A stretch of 64,000 nt of DNA. Source: Shewanella mesophila. Its GTDB lineage: Bacteria > Pseudomonadota > Gammaproteobacteria > Enterobacterales > Shewanellaceae. The position numbers were made by a program, and so were the translations under genes. Within the stretch, counting starts at the first letter, position 1; every line of letters begins with the position of its first letter. Below the pieces are notes generated by a model. The model was given only the letters and a program-made list of their open reading frames with translations. It ran no database searches and was not told where the DNA came from. This document shows, piece after piece, positions 1 to 9,680 of the stretch. The DNA lies in assembly GCF_019457515.1 (NCBI RefSeq), contig NZ_CP080421.1, positions 1,984,001 through 2,048,000 of the forward strand, written 5' to 3'.

Positions 1-831
1 ATTAAAATTGTCGTCGAATCTATCGATAATGATGTCGATCTCAGGCAAGAGTTATTTACTATTTTGACTGAATATTTAAATAGTAAATCAATCAAGATGG
101 TTAAAGATGATTATGCCGCTGGCATTATCGAGACTGACTGGATTGAAAATCAAGAAGTGATTGAATCTAACATGTGGGGCAGCGATGAGATCTACCTTGT
201 CCGTCAACGCTATCGTTTTACTCTAGATGTTAGACCTCACGGCCGTAGTGGTAATTTAGCGATTGAACTTGTTGAACATGAAGAAAGCTTCGACGGTAAA
301 GATCAAGACATAGTACTGAGTGGCGAAGATAAGCGTCGTTATACTGTCGATATGCTGAATAACACCATTGCTTACATGAGTGTTAAACGGGCTAAAATGC
401 TTAAGGCTAAGCGTTTACGTGAAAGTCTCGGTATCGATGTAGAGCTCGTTAAGGCTAAACCCGTTGCCGAAGGCGAAAAGGCTGAAGTGAGCTATTGGTT
501 GGCACAAGCACCGTATGCTCGTACATGGGAGCGTTTACGTATCGTGTTGCCAGAAATGGGCTTCGAGATCGTCGATATGGATAGTAATAAAGGCCTATAC
601 TACATCAACGTGAACGATGACTCTGGTTTCTGGAGTTCATTATGGAACGATAAGAAGTTACCTGTGAAGGAAGGTTCATATCGTCTTCGTGTTGAAGAGG
701 ACAAGCTCGACAGTAAGATGTCACGGATTTACCTAAATGATATGGCTGATGAGCCTGTCGGTAATGATGTTGTCGAAGCCGTTTATGACGGATTATCTGA
801 ATTGATGAAAGAAGATCGCAAAGTCAGATAA
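1..831 (+). CDS. bamC: Outer membrane protein assembly factor BamC, 5'-truncated by window edge
   Basis: The reading frame is open from base 1, so the gene starts upstream. 276 C-terminal residues are visible and the signal peptide and lipobox are missing. BamC is a lipoprotein of the BAM complex that inserts beta-barrel proteins into the outer membrane. The two helix-grip domains characteristic of the family are recognisable: the first around the stretch WGSDEIYLVRQRYRF, the second around YARTWERLRIVLPEMGF followed by VDMDSNKGLYYINV. In related bacteria bamC follows dapA, which would lie to the left. A rho-independent terminator 20 bases after the stop codon closes the unit. Confidence 0.9.
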   Translation: MKIVVESIDNDVDLRQELFTILTEYLNSKSIKMVKDDYAAGIIETDWIENQEVIESNMWGSDEIYLVRQRYRFTLDVRPHGRSGNLAIELVEHEESFDGKDQDIVLSGEDKRRYTVDMLNNTIAYMSVKRAKMLKAKRLRESLGIDVELVKAKPVAEGEKAEVSYWLAQAPYARTWERLRIVLPEMGFEIVDMDSNKGLYYINVNDDSGFWSSLWNDKKLPVKEGSYRLRVEEDKLDSKMSRIYLNDMADEPVGNDVVEAVYDGLSELMKEDRKVR

Positions 832-851
832 TAGACAAGAATAGATAAAAA

Positions 852-878
852 GGAGGCTGATATAGCCTCCTTTTTTTT
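852..878 (+). terminator. Rho-independent terminator after bamC
   Basis: Seven-base arms GGAGGCT / AGCCTCC enclose a five-base loop and are followed directly by eight T residues. It lies 20 bases after the bamC stop. Confidence 0.9.
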
Positions 879-995
879 GGCTATTTTTTAGCTTTTTTGA
901 GCCCATAGCATTGCATGAGCCCATTTTTGCCATATAGTTGAGTAATACTTTTAGCGTATTTCGATCTAGGTGAGATTGAGCTCAATGGAGAGTAG

Positions 996-3395
996 ATGGC
1001 CGCAAAATTGCAGCTGCAAGATATCGAAGCGAAATATTTAAAAATTGTCAGTGAGTTTGCTATCGATATGTTATCCCTTCAGGGGATAGATAATATATTG
1101 TGGCATCTTGCACAAAATGTCGTCGCGCAACTTGGCTTTGATGATGTGGTCATCTATCTGCTCGATGAAAAAAGGGACGTCTTGATACAGAAGGCGAGTT
1201 TTGGGGCAAAAAATCCGAAAGACCATGAGATATTAACGCCAATCGAATTAAAGTTGGGCGAGGGCGTTGTTGGCCAAGTCGCCGAGACTAAACGGCCGCT
1301 CTTGATAGGTGATACCCGGCTGTACGCTAACTATATTGTTGACGATGCCCCTAGACTCTCCGAGTTAGCAGTGCCTATGCTCGTTGAAGGCGAAGTTGTC
1401 GGCGTGATTGATACCGAACATCCCAAGAAGAACTTTTATAATGAGCAGCACGAGCGCACTCTCTTTGCTTTAGCGTCTATTACCGCATTAAAGATTCATA
1501 AAGCAAAAACCTTAGTAAAATTACAAAATACCATCGAAGAACTTGAATATTCGAGCAAAATCCAAGATACCTTATTTGAAATCGCCGAGATTATCTTTGA
1601 AACCGACAATATCAATACGTTTTATAGTCGATTACATCAATGTATCGGTAGGTTAACCTTTGCCAAAAATTTCTACGTTGCCATCTTAGACGAAGATGGT
1701 AGTACATTAAGCTTTCCCTACCATGTGGATGAGTTCGATAAGATTGAGCAAAATGCAAGAATCGCCATCGATCCAACATTTTTAAGTATTACTGGCTATG
1801 TATTGTTGAAAAATAAACCCTTATTGGCTACTGAAGCTCAGCTCAATGCTATGGTAGCAGCGGGTGATATTCATATTAACGGTAAAGTGCCAAATGCGTG
1901 GTTGGGGGTTCCCTTCGGTGATGAGTACTTTAAAGGCATTGTGGTGGTGCAAAGCTACCTCGATAGCGACCAATTCGAGCAGAACGATAAACAGCTTCTG
2001 GTCTTTGTTGCGAAGCATATTCGTAATGCCATAGAACGTATGAACGTTAAATCTCGGATGGAGTTCTTAGCTTTGCATGACTCCTTAACTGGGCTACCTA
2101 ATCGGACATTATTTGTTGACCGGCTGACAAAGGCTCAGCAATCACTGACAAGCGATGGACTTCAAGGCATTGCCTTACTCTATATCGATATCGATAACTT
2201 TAAAGCCATTAATGACACTTATGGCCATCATCTTGGTGATGAGTTACTCAGAGGGATTGCACAGCGTCTTCTAGAGGGAGTCACCGAACATGATACCTTG
2301 TGTCGTTTTAGCGGTGATGAATTTGCTGTCTTGTTAGAGTTGATTGACTCACCGCAAAAGAGTCACGAGGTCGCATCTCAGTTACTTGAGCTCCTTGACG
2401 AAGTCATTGATCTCGGCGGTATACGTATTACAGTGTCTGCTAGTGTGGGCATAGTTAACTGTTTCCAAGCGAGTAGGTCAATTCCTCAGATATTAAGTCA
2501 AGCTGATGAGGCGATGTATAAGGCCAAGTTACTCGGAAGGAATTGTTTGTATGTCTATGAGGCTGATGCGAACCAGGTGCTTTCTTTACCTTATAAATTG
2601 GAAGCACAATTTGAGATGGCGGTAACAAAAAAGGAGCTGTATCTCGAGTACCAGCCAATATATGATCTTAAGACCGAGGTCATAATCGGTGCTGAATCTT
2701 TAATTCGCTGGCGGCACCCACAACTGGGCAAAATACCTCCGAATCGATTTTTGCCTGAGTTTCAACGTGAGGGTCTACTCGATCGTCTCGATATTTATGT
2801 GGTAGAGCAGGCGATCCAGTTTATATCTGAGCATCAAGAGTGTTTACCTAAGGGGTTCAAGCTCAGTGTTAATATCTCTGGAGCGGGCCTTAATTCGGCC
2901 CGTCTTTTAGCACTGTTTGAAGCGCAATATCAGCGTCATCCAAACATAATGGCTCAATTATGTATTGAGATCACAGAGCAGACCATAGTTAGCTCTGTGG
3001 ATGAAACAAAGTTGACCATAGCGAGATTGCGGGAGATGGGATTGGCGGTATCGCTAGATGACTTTGGCACAGGGTATTCGTCATTGAGTTATTTGCATCA
3101 ATTTACCTTCGACCAATTGAAAATTGATCGGGCGTTTATCAGTCATATGGATTTGGCCCATGACAATCGAGTGATTCTTGAAACCATTATTAATTTGGCC
3201 AAGACGCTTAATATCAAAACGGTTGCTGAAGGCGTTGAGACCCAGGATCAGTTTATGAGCATGCAACAACTCGATTGTGATTTTGCCCAAGGCTACTTAA
3301 TGAACCCTTCACTATCTGGCACAAAGCTAATTGCTAGCCTCAAGGACAAACGGTCCTATAGTCGCGTCGACCAAACTAACTGTCTTATAAACTGA
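996..3395 (+). CDS. GAF-GAF-GGDEF-EAL cyclic-di-GMP signalling protein
   Basis: 799 residues without signal peptide or membrane segment, so cytoplasmic. Two GAF-like sensor domains (about 20-170 and 190-350) precede a GGDEF domain (about 355-520) and an EAL domain (about 540-785). The cyclase signature is SGDEF at 439-443 instead of GGDEF, with no RxxD product-inhibition site upstream. The EAL signature is ESL at 567-569. The other EAL catalytic blocks are present (EITE, DDFGTGYSS, KIDRAFI, AEGVE, QGY), so phosphodiesterase activity is likely; cyclase activity is uncertain because some SGDEF proteins are active. The start is supported by GGAG at 987-990. It is transcribed alone between bamC and the efflux operon. 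Confidence 0.9.
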   Translation: MAAKLQLQDIEAKYLKIVSEFAIDMLSLQGIDNILWHLAQNVVAQLGFDDVVIYLLDEKRDVLIQKASFGAKNPKDHEILTPIELKLGEGVVGQVAETKRPLLIGDTRLYANYIVDDAPRLSELAVPMLVEGEVVGVIDTEHPKKNFYNEQHERTLFALASITALKIHKAKTLVKLQNTIEELEYSSKIQDTLFEIAEIIFETDNINTFYSRLHQCIGRLTFAKNFYVAILDEDGSTLSFPYHVDEFDKIEQNARIAIDPTFLSITGYVLLKNKPLLATEAQLNAMVAAGDIHINGKVPNAWLGVPFGDEYFKGIVVVQSYLDSDQFEQNDKQLLVFVAKHIRNAIERMNVKSRMEFLALHDSLTGLPNRTLFVDRLTKAQQSLTSDGLQGIALLYIDIDNFKAINDTYGHHLGDELLRGIAQRLLEGVTEHDTLCRFSGDEFAVLLELIDSPQKSHEVASQLLELLDEVIDLGGIRITVSASVGIVNCFQASRSIPQILSQADEAMYKAKLLGRNCLYVYEADANQVLSLPYKLEAQFEMAVTKKELYLEYQPIYDLKTEVIIGAESLIRWRHPQLGKIPPNRFLPEFQREGLLDRLDIYVVEQAIQFISEHQECLPKGFKLSVNISGAGLNSARLLALFEAQYQRHPNIMAQLCIEITEQTIVSSVDETKLTIARLREMGLAVSLDDFGTGYSSLSYLHQFTFDQLKIDRAFISHMDLAHDNRVILETIINLAKTLNIKTVAEGVETQDQFMSMQQLDCDFAQGYLMNPSLSGTKLIASLKDKRSYSRVDQTNCLIN

Positions 3396-3659
3396 AAGTC
3401 TTGAAAGCAAATCAAGTCTATACAATTGATTTTATTTGTAATTGACGGGTTGATTTAGCGTTTGAGTCACAAGGAGTCGACAGACTCATTTAGGTCCATT
3501 CTTTCGTTTAACACCCAAGGGACGATCCATTGCTGTGAGTATTACGTATCACTCATGCATTGATCTATTGTTAAGTTTGTAAGCAAAAGTAAAACATCTT
3601 GATGCGTTATCATTCATAGGTAAACTAGCGTTAATTAACTGACGTAATTCGGAATATTG

Positions 3660-4745
3660 ATGAAAAAAATTATAACAATCTCAATACTACTAGCGGCAGG
3701 TGCCGCGGCTTATTTTTACTTAAATCAACCCCAAATGTCTGGTTCAGCGAATGCCAGGCCAACCCCTAATGTCGTTGTTGCCAAAGCCGAGATGCAACCT
3801 ATTCGAGACGAGGTGGAAGCCTTGGGGACTGGAAAAGCCAATGAGTCTATTACGGTGACGCCAAAAGTGACTGATGTGGTGACAGATCTGAATTTTGATG
3901 ATGGTGATATTGTAGAGAAGGGGCGTCTGTTAGTGCGTTTGCAAGATAGAGAGCAGATAGCTCGTGTCACTGTGGCAAATGTAAAGATGAATGATCATAA
4001 AAGAGAGCTTGCCCGTATTAGCTCTTTGGTGACCAGCCAAACTGTTGCGGCTCTTGAACGTGATAGATTACAAACCCTAATCGATACGGCAAAAGCTGAG
4101 CTTGAACAAGCCGAGTCGGCGCTAAAAGATCGCCGTATCATAGCGCCGTTTTCAGGACGCCTAGGTTTACGTCAAATCAGCCAAGGGAGTTTAGTCACCC
4201 CAGGTACAGTGATCACCACCTTAGATGATATTTCGACGATTAAGCTCGACTTTTCTGTTCCAGAACGCTTTTTACAAGCTTTGCAGATAGGAAAGTCTGT
4301 TGAGGCGACAGCCGTTGCTTTCGATGGTGAAATGTTTAAGGGCAAAGTGGTGTCTGTCGATAGCCGTGTTAACCCTGTGACTCGCGCAGTCGTGGTTCGC
4401 GCCGAGATCGCCAACCAAGATTTACGCTTGCTGCCTGGTATGCTGATGAAAGTTAAACTCATCAAACAAAGCCGTGAGGCGTTAATCATTCCTGAAGCGG
4501 CAATCATTCCAATTCAGAAAGATCATTTTGTCTATCTTGTTAATGATGAAAATGTCGTTGAGCGCCGCCAAGTGCAGCTAGGTTTACGTAAACGTGGCTG
4601 GGTTGAAATTATTGAGGGTGTTGCCGTGGGTGAGCAGGTGATGATCCGCGGTATTTTAAAGGTGCGCCCAGGGGATACGGTCAAGGTACAAATGAGTGAG
4701 CATTTTAGCTTTCAAGAGCAAGCTAAGGTGGAGCCGATAGTATGA
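3660..4745 (+). CDS. RND efflux periplasmic adaptor (membrane fusion protein) subunit
   Basis: 361 residues. An N-terminal hydrophobic segment (about 4-20) without a lipobox cysteine suggests an uncleaved anchor or signal peptide. Then come a biotinyl-lipoyl-like domain (IITVTPKV..GDIVEKGRLLVRL), an alpha-hairpin, and beta-barrel and membrane-proximal domains typical of the HlyD/AcrA family. It bridges the inner-membrane pump and an outer-membrane TolC-like channel. I chose the ATG at 3660 over the TTG directly before it. The stop overlaps the pump start in an ATGA, so the two are translationally coupled. No outer-membrane factor gene is adjacent, so a TolC encoded elsewhere is probably used. 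Confidence 0.92.
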   Translation: MKKIITISILLAAGAAAYFYLNQPQMSGSANARPTPNVVVAKAEMQPIRDEVEALGTGKANESITVTPKVTDVVTDLNFDDGDIVEKGRLLVRLQDREQIARVTVANVKMNDHKRELARISSLVTSQTVAALERDRLQTLIDTAKAELEQAESALKDRRIIAPFSGRLGLRQISQGSLVTPGTVITTLDDISTIKLDFSVPERFLQALQIGKSVEATAVAFDGEMFKGKVVSVDSRVNPVTRAVVVRAEIANQDLRLLPGMLMKVKLIKQSREALIIPEAAIIPIQKDHFVYLVNDENVVERRQVQLGLRKRGWVEIIEGVAVGEQVMIRGILKVRPGDTVKVQMSEHFSFQEQAKVEPIV

Positions 4746-7700
4746 TCTTGACGGATTTGTCGGTAAAACGGCCGGTTTTTGCTTCCGTTATTAGCATCTT
4801 ATTGATCGCCTTTGGTTTAGTGTCATTCGATAAGCTTCCACTGCGTGAATACCCCAATATTGATCCACCTATTGTATCAGTGCAGACCAATTATCGCGGC
4901 GCGAGTGCAGCCGTGGTGGAAAGTCGAATTACTCAGCTGGTGGAAGATAGGATCAGCGGTGTCGAAGGGATCCGTAATATTAACTCATCTAGCAGTGATG
5001 GGCGTTCGTCGGTCACCCTTGAATTTGATGTCGGCCGAGATATTGAGGCGGCGGCGAATGATGTTCGCGACCGTATTTCTGGTTTGTTAAATAACCTGCC
5101 AGAGGAAGCCGAACCACCAGAGGTACAGAAAGCCAATGGTGGTGATGAAGTGATCATGTGGTTAAACCTAGTGTCTGATCAGATGAATACACTGCAGTTA
5201 ACCGATTATGCTCGGCGCTATTTGGTCGATCGATTCTCGGTTATCGATGGCGTCGCCAATATTCGGATCGGTGGCGGTAAAGTCTATGCGATGCGGATTT
5301 GGATCGATAGACAAGCGTTAGCGGCACGTAACTTGACGGTTGCAGATATTGAATCGGTACTTCGTTCTGAAAACGTTGAGTTACCAGCGGGATCTGTGGA
5401 GTCGCAAGATAGACACTTTACCGTTAGGCTTGAGCGGACATTTAAGAATGAGGCGGATTTTTCCAACTTAGTGCTTGCTCAAGGCGCCGATGGGTATCTG
5501 ATTAAACTCGGCGATGTGGCGAGAGTGGAGATTGGCTCAGAAGAGGAGCGGATCACCTTTAGAGGTAACCGCGAAGCAATGATTGGCCTTGGTATTTCCA
5601 AGCAGTCAACCTCTAACACTCTGGAAGTGGCACGAGCGGCAAATGCACTCGTCGATAAAATAAATCCCACCTTGCCAGCAGGTATGGAAATTAAACGCTC
5701 ATACGATAGCTCTGTCTTTATCGAAGCCTCGATTAGCGAAGTTTACCAAACCCTGTTTATCGCGATGTTTTTAGTGATAGTGGTGATCTATCTATTCCTT
5801 GGTAGTGTGCGGGCGATGTTGATCCCAGCATTAACGGTTCCGGTGTCACTGATGGCAACCTTTATCGTGCTCTACGCCCTTGGCTACACCATTAATCTGT
5901 TGACATTGCTGGCGATGATCTTAGCGATTGGTATGGTGGTCGATGATGCGATTGTGGTGCTGGAAAATATCCACCGCAGGATAGAAGAGGGCGATTCGCC
6001 ATTGAAGGCCGCCTATCTAGGCTCCCGTGAGGTTGCGTTCGCTGTGGTGGCTACAACCTTAGTGTTAGTTGCGGTCTTTATGCCAATTACTTTCCTCGAA
6101 GGGGATTTAGGTAAGCTATTTAAAGAGTTTGCCGTCGCGATGAGCGCAGCGGTTATTTTTTCGAGTCTTGTGGCGTTAACCTTAAGTCCTATGATGTGCT
6201 CTAAGCTGCTTAAACCCGCAGGGCAAGACTCTTGGCTGGTGCGCAAGATTGACGCAGGTATGAATAAGTTATCAGCCAGCTATCGTACCACCTTGTCTAA
6301 AGCGATGACCCATCCTTTTATCGTCAGTTCGTTAGTCATCATCGCTCTCGCTGCCAGTGGCTATTTGATGACTAAAGTGCCGCAGGAGTTTGCACCACGG
6401 GAGGATAGGGGCTCTATGTTCCTTATCGTCAATGGTCCTCAAGGAGCTAGCTTCGAATACATCACGCCTTACATGGATGAAATTGAAAACCGTTTAATGC
6501 CATTAGTCGAAAGCGGTGATATTAAGCGTTTGCTTATTCGTGCGCCACGTGGCTTTGGCAGAAGTGCAAACTTTTCAAATGGTATGGCGATTATTGTCCT
6601 AGAAGATTGGTCGCAGCGTCGCAGTGCGTTTGAGGTGATTGGTGATATTCGTGCAAGATTATCCGATTTGGCCGGAATAAGAGCCTTCCCCGTTATGCGT
6701 CAAGCTTTTGGTCGCGGAGTAGGGAAACCAGTACAGTTTGTGCTGGGTGGACCAAGCTATGAAGAGATCGCTAAATGGCGTGATATTTTGCTGGAGAAAG
6801 CCAAAGAAAATCCAAATCTTGTCGGTTTAGATCATGATTATCAAGAAACCAAGCCGCAACTTAGGGTGGTTATCGATAAAGATCGCGCCGCCGATTTAGG
6901 GGTGTCTATTTCTCATATTGGCCGGACACTCGAGTCGATGCTGGGTTCTCGTTTGGTGACTACCTTTATGCGTGATGGTGAAGAATATGATGTGATCATC
7001 GAAGGTAATCGAGACAATCAGAATACGGCGAATGATTTAAGTAACATCTATGTCCGATCCGATAGAAGCAAGGAGCTTATTCCGTTAGCAAACTTAGTCT
7101 CTGTTGAAGAGTTTGCCGATGCGAGTCAGCTCAATCGTTATAATCGCATGCGAGCCATCACTATCGAGGCTAACTTAGCCGATGGTTACAGTCTTGGCGA
7201 AGCTTTAGATTACTTAAATGATCTTGCTTACACTTACTTACCCGCAGAAGCTGTAATTAGCTACAAGGGGCAATCCCTCGATTATCAAGAGTCGGGTAGC
7301 TCAATGTATTTTGTGTTCTTGCTGGCGCTAGGGATCGTATTCTTAGTCTTGGCCGCTCAATTTGAGAGCTATGTTCATCCAATCGTGATCATGTTGACCG
7401 TCCCGCTTGCCACATTAGGTGCACTCATTGGCCTTTGGGCGACGGGGCAAAGCCTCAACATCTATAGTCAGATCGGGATCATTATGCTGGTGGGCCTAGC
7501 GGCGAAGAACGGTATCTTAATCGTAGAATTTGCCAACCAATTGCGAGATAAAGGCGTGGCGTTTAGCGATGCGATTATTCAGGCGTCGAGTCAGCGTCTA
7601 CGCCCAATCTTAATGACGGGGATCACCACCGCAGCGGGTGCAATTCCGTTAGTCATGGCGACAGGTGCCGGCGCCGAGACACGCTTTGTTATTGGTGTTG

Positions 7701-7837
7701 TGGTGCTGTCGGGCATTATATTGGCGACCTTTTTTACCTTGCTTGTTATTCCTGTGGCTTACTCTCTGCTTGCTCGTAATACTGGCTCGCCAGAGGCGGT
7801 CGCTCAAGCATTAGAGAAAGAACTTAAGCAAAGTTAA
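4742..7837 (+). CDS. RND-family (HAE1-type) efflux transporter permease
   Basis: 1031 residues, the usual length for AcrB/MexB-type proton-driven drug exporters. It starts with the family N-terminus (an inner-membrane helix after LTDLSVKRPVFASVI), has two large periplasmic loops and about 12 membrane helices. The proton-relay residues are visible: D401-D402 in GMVVDDAIVVLENI (helix 4) and K922 in GLAAKNGILIVEFANQ (helix 10). It therefore looks functional. Substrates cannot be read from sequence. It forms a two-gene operon with the upstream adaptor (4-base overlap) and ends at a strong terminator. Confidence 0.95.
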   Translation: MILTDLSVKRPVFASVISILLIAFGLVSFDKLPLREYPNIDPPIVSVQTNYRGASAAVVESRITQLVEDRISGVEGIRNINSSSSDGRSSVTLEFDVGRDIEAAANDVRDRISGLLNNLPEEAEPPEVQKANGGDEVIMWLNLVSDQMNTLQLTDYARRYLVDRFSVIDGVANIRIGGGKVYAMRIWIDRQALAARNLTVADIESVLRSENVELPAGSVESQDRHFTVRLERTFKNEADFSNLVLAQGADGYLIKLGDVARVEIGSEEERITFRGNREAMIGLGISKQSTSNTLEVARAANALVDKINPTLPAGMEIKRSYDSSVFIEASISEVYQTLFIAMFLVIVVIYLFLGSVRAMLIPALTVPVSLMATFIVLYALGYTINLLTLLAMILAIGMVVDDAIVVLENIHRRIEEGDSPLKAAYLGSREVAFAVVATTLVLVAVFMPITFLEGDLGKLFKEFAVAMSAAVIFSSLVALTLSPMMCSKLLKPAGQDSWLVRKIDAGMNKLSASYRTTLSKAMTHPFIVSSLVIIALAASGYLMTKVPQEFAPREDRGSMFLIVNGPQGASFEYITPYMDEIENRLMPLVESGDIKRLLIRAPRGFGRSANFSNGMAIIVLEDWSQRRSAFEVIGDIRARLSDLAGIRAFPVMRQAFGRGVGKPVQFVLGGPSYEEIAKWRDILLEKAKENPNLVGLDHDYQETKPQLRVVIDKDRAADLGVSISHIGRTLESMLGSRLVTTFMRDGEEYDVIIEGNRDNQNTANDLSNIYVRSDRSKELIPLANLVSVEEFADASQLNRYNRMRAITIEANLADGYSLGEALDYLNDLAYTYLPAEAVISYKGQSLDYQESGSSMYFVFLLALGIVFLVLAAQFESYVHPIVIMLTVPLATLGALIGLWATGQSLNIYSQIGIIMLVGLAAKNGILIVEFANQLRDKGVAFSDAIIQASSQRLRPILMTGITTAAGAIPLVMATGAGAETRFVIGVVVLSGIILATFFTLLVIPVAYSLLARNTGSPEAVAQALEKELKQS

Positions 7838-7859
7838 ACTACATAAATAGTAAAGACGA

Positions 7860-7894
7860 AGGGCCAACCTAGTGATAGGTTGGCCCTTTATTTT
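7860..7894 (+). terminator. Rho-independent terminator of the RND operon
   Basis: Perfect 11-base arms (AGGGCCAACCT / AGGTTGGCCCT) with a six-base loop and the T-rich tail TTATTTT. It lies 22 bases after the permease stop. Confidence 0.93.
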
Positions 7895-7929
7895 CAGGCG
7901 GCGTTTTTGTCAGCTTCTTATACTATAAA

Positions 7930-8241
7930 TCACGCGATCAAAGCATTTAACTCAGCTTGCCACTTATCTATCTGATTGTAGAAAGATAAGTGGGGTAGTG
8001 CCTTTAGGCCGCTTGTGGTTTCTGCGATCAAAGTTGGAAAACCTTGTACGCCCCATTGGCTCATTAGTTGGCGGCTAATTGCTACCTGCTCCTCTATCTG
8101 GTTATCATTAACGAAGCGAGCAATCGCAGACTGATAAACATCAATGTCGATACTCAGCTCACTCGCTAAATCCCTGAGTACACCAATGTTACTGACATCC
8201 AAACCGTGCTGATAATGCGCCGATTGAATCGCCTCTAGCAT
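7930..8241 (-). pseudogene. C-terminal remnant of a DsbA-family (FrnE-like) thioredoxin-fold protein
   Basis: 103 residues match the C-terminal half of a DsbA/FrnE-like oxidoreductase of about 210 residues: the helical insertion (LEAIQSAHYQHGLDVSN) and the closing strand with cis-proline motif GVQGFPTLI. The N-terminal half, including the CxxC redox site, is absent. Immediately upstream in frame there are only five codons before a stop (8257-8259), and the upstream DNA encodes a different protein family. The internal ATG may be fortuitous. I infer a non-functional remnant created by a deletion. A tiny expressed protein cannot be excluded, but it would lack the active site. Confidence 0.75.
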
Positions 8242-8245
8242 ATCA

Positions 8246-8414
8246 ATGCCTCGGCTTTAGTAAAACCTGTATCGATGAGCGCCGCTTCGGTTTGTCCTTA
8301 AACTAATGCTGAGTTGACGCTAAAGCTGATAGGCATGGCGTTATACACTTGTAGTGTCAATTCGCTCTGTGCTGTATCGATTAGTACCGCAGCATGAGCA
8401 GAAGTGGCAAGCAT
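8246..8414 (-). pseudogene. N-terminal remnant of a secreted metallo-beta-lactamase-fold hydrolase
   Basis: Reading leftward from an ATG at 8414, the translation runs MLATSAHAA, then VLIDTAQSELTLQVYNA, then FSVNSALV. A TAA stop at 8298-8300 interrupts it and the same frame continues with GQTEAALIDTGFTKAEAL. This resembles the opening of MBL-fold hydrolases (signal peptide, a strand 'TLQVYN..F.VNS.LV.G', then 'ALIDTGF'). The HxHxDH metal site that should follow is missing, because the sequence switches at about 8240-8255 into the DsbA-family remnant in another frame. Two lesions (stop and truncation) make it a pseudogene. The family call is from recalled pattern similarity only. Confidence 0.6.
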
Positions 8415-9040
8415 AATATGTTTTATTCCTGTTTGGGATGATTTGGAAGCAGGAGCAAGTTTAGCGCGTGGAGAGCTTATTGAAGTGTTGTCGTAATGGG
8501 GCCAACAAGAGATGGATATGTCTTGTATCCTTCAAGGAAACATCTCTCGTTAACGGTTAGAGCGTTAATCGACTTTTTAATTATCGAACATGGGTGGGAC
8601 TAACGTGGGACTAAGTTGTTTGGTCACCAAGTACACCTACTAAACTCATCTCCAAATATATTGCTCAATCAGTACCTTGTGCTAAATTTCGTGCTAATAG
8701 CTAATCAATTTTATCAAGCCTCATTCAAAGGCTGATTAGCGTTGAATAAGCTGCATCAATACCAGCTAATGCTCATTAAGGTCTGATATGTGATCCTAAT
8801 AAATATTGCATTATCGCTAATAAAAGAAACCATTATTTATGGATCGAGGCTCTTTAATTATCGCGCTACAGATCACAATAAAATGATCTTAAATCGCCGC
8901 TAATTCATATAGACTCACCAGCTTATTTCTAACGTACTTGCTAATTTGACTAAGCGAGGCTTGTGGTCCTAAGTATGTAGGGGCTAAATTGTTAATCGAA
9001 AACCTACAAGCATCAAATGAAGATGAATAAAGGCTGTTAA
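8415..9040. other. Intergenic region, no gene seen; contains an 11-base tandem repeat
   Basis: No open frame with a convincing start or family resemblance. The only structure I see is a direct tandem repeat at 8594-8615, GTGGGACTAAC followed by GTGGGACTAAG. The AT-rich right part (8700-9030) presumably holds the promoter of the DTW gene, but no convincing -35/-10 pair stands out. Confidence 0.5.
8594..8615. repeat. Two tandem copies of an 11-mer (GTGGGACTAA C/G)
   Basis: Two adjacent copies of an 11-base unit identical at ten positions, in non-coding DNA beside the deletion scar. The function is unknown. Confidence 0.7.
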
Positions 9041-9577
9041 ATGAAGATAGTGTTACTCACCCATGAGCGAGAGCTCTCGCGGCCAACCAATACTGGCCGT
9101 TTGGCGTTAACGCATTTTCCCGAGTATTGCCAACAAGTGATCTGGTCTCGGGTTAATCCTGAGCGTGCATTGCAGCAAGCTTGTGAAACGGGTCAAGCGT
9201 TACTGATGTTTCCTGCAAAGGATGAGTCGAATAATGACGCTGAAGTCTTAGGGGCGGGAGTGACGGCAGTCAAGGCAACATGGACAACCTATAGTGAGAT
9301 TGATCAGATAGACGCTATGGAAAACAAACAGATCATTATTTTAGATGCAACATGGCAAGAAGCACGAAAAATGATGCGTCAAAGCCCCTATTTACAACAG
9401 GCAGATCGACTTGCCTTAAGCGTTGTTGGCGATTCATCCTATCAGCTACGTCGCAATCAATTAGAGGGGGGCTTATGCACTATAGAGTGTGTTCAATTAC
9501 TCTTCAGGCAAGCTAGCATGTTAAAACAGGCAGAGCAGCTTGAGCTGGCATTTACTCAATTTAATCAGCGTAGGTGA
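9041..9577 (+). CDS. DTW-domain protein, probable tRNA-uridine aminocarboxypropyltransferase (TapT/YfiP-like)
   Basis: 178 residues. DTW-domain enzymes transfer the 3-amino-3-carboxypropyl group of S-adenosylmethionine to uridine in tRNA (acp3U; E. coli TapT acts at position 47). Visible motifs are the N-terminal THERELSRPTNTGRL, LMFPAKDE, the name-giving D-x-T-W block as DATWQEARKMM (102-111), and LRRNQLEGGLCTIE. It is on the short side and lacks the N-terminal zinc-binding cysteines of longer DTW proteins, as is common in this subfamily. AAAGG just upstream of the ATG supports the start. The gene stands alone. Confidence 0.85.
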   Translation: MKIVLLTHERELSRPTNTGRLALTHFPEYCQQVIWSRVNPERALQQACETGQALLMFPAKDESNNDAEVLGAGVTAVKATWTTYSEIDQIDAMENKQIIILDATWQEARKMMRQSPYLQQADRLALSVVGDSSYQLRRNQLEGGLCTIECVQLLFRQASMLKQAEQLELAFTQFNQRR

Positions 9578-9595
9578 TAGCGAGTCAGCTATCAC
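9574..9595. other. Perfect hairpin at the 3' end of the DTW gene
   Basis: Arms GTGATAGC / GCTATCAC with a six-base loop overlap the stop codon. There is no T tract, so a rho-independent terminator is not supported. It may only protect the 3' end. Confidence 0.4.
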
Positions 9596-9680
9596 ACTGA
9601 GTGTTCAATAAGAATACGAGTAATGACAGGAGTATAAGCTAGGTTGCTGATAACTGAGCTTAAGTTATTTTATCTTGACC

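Noticed and set aside
3420..3600. Possible extra MITE-like copy between the GAF-GGDEF-EAL gene and the RND operon
   Set aside because: Only short chance similarities; neither terminal repeat is present.
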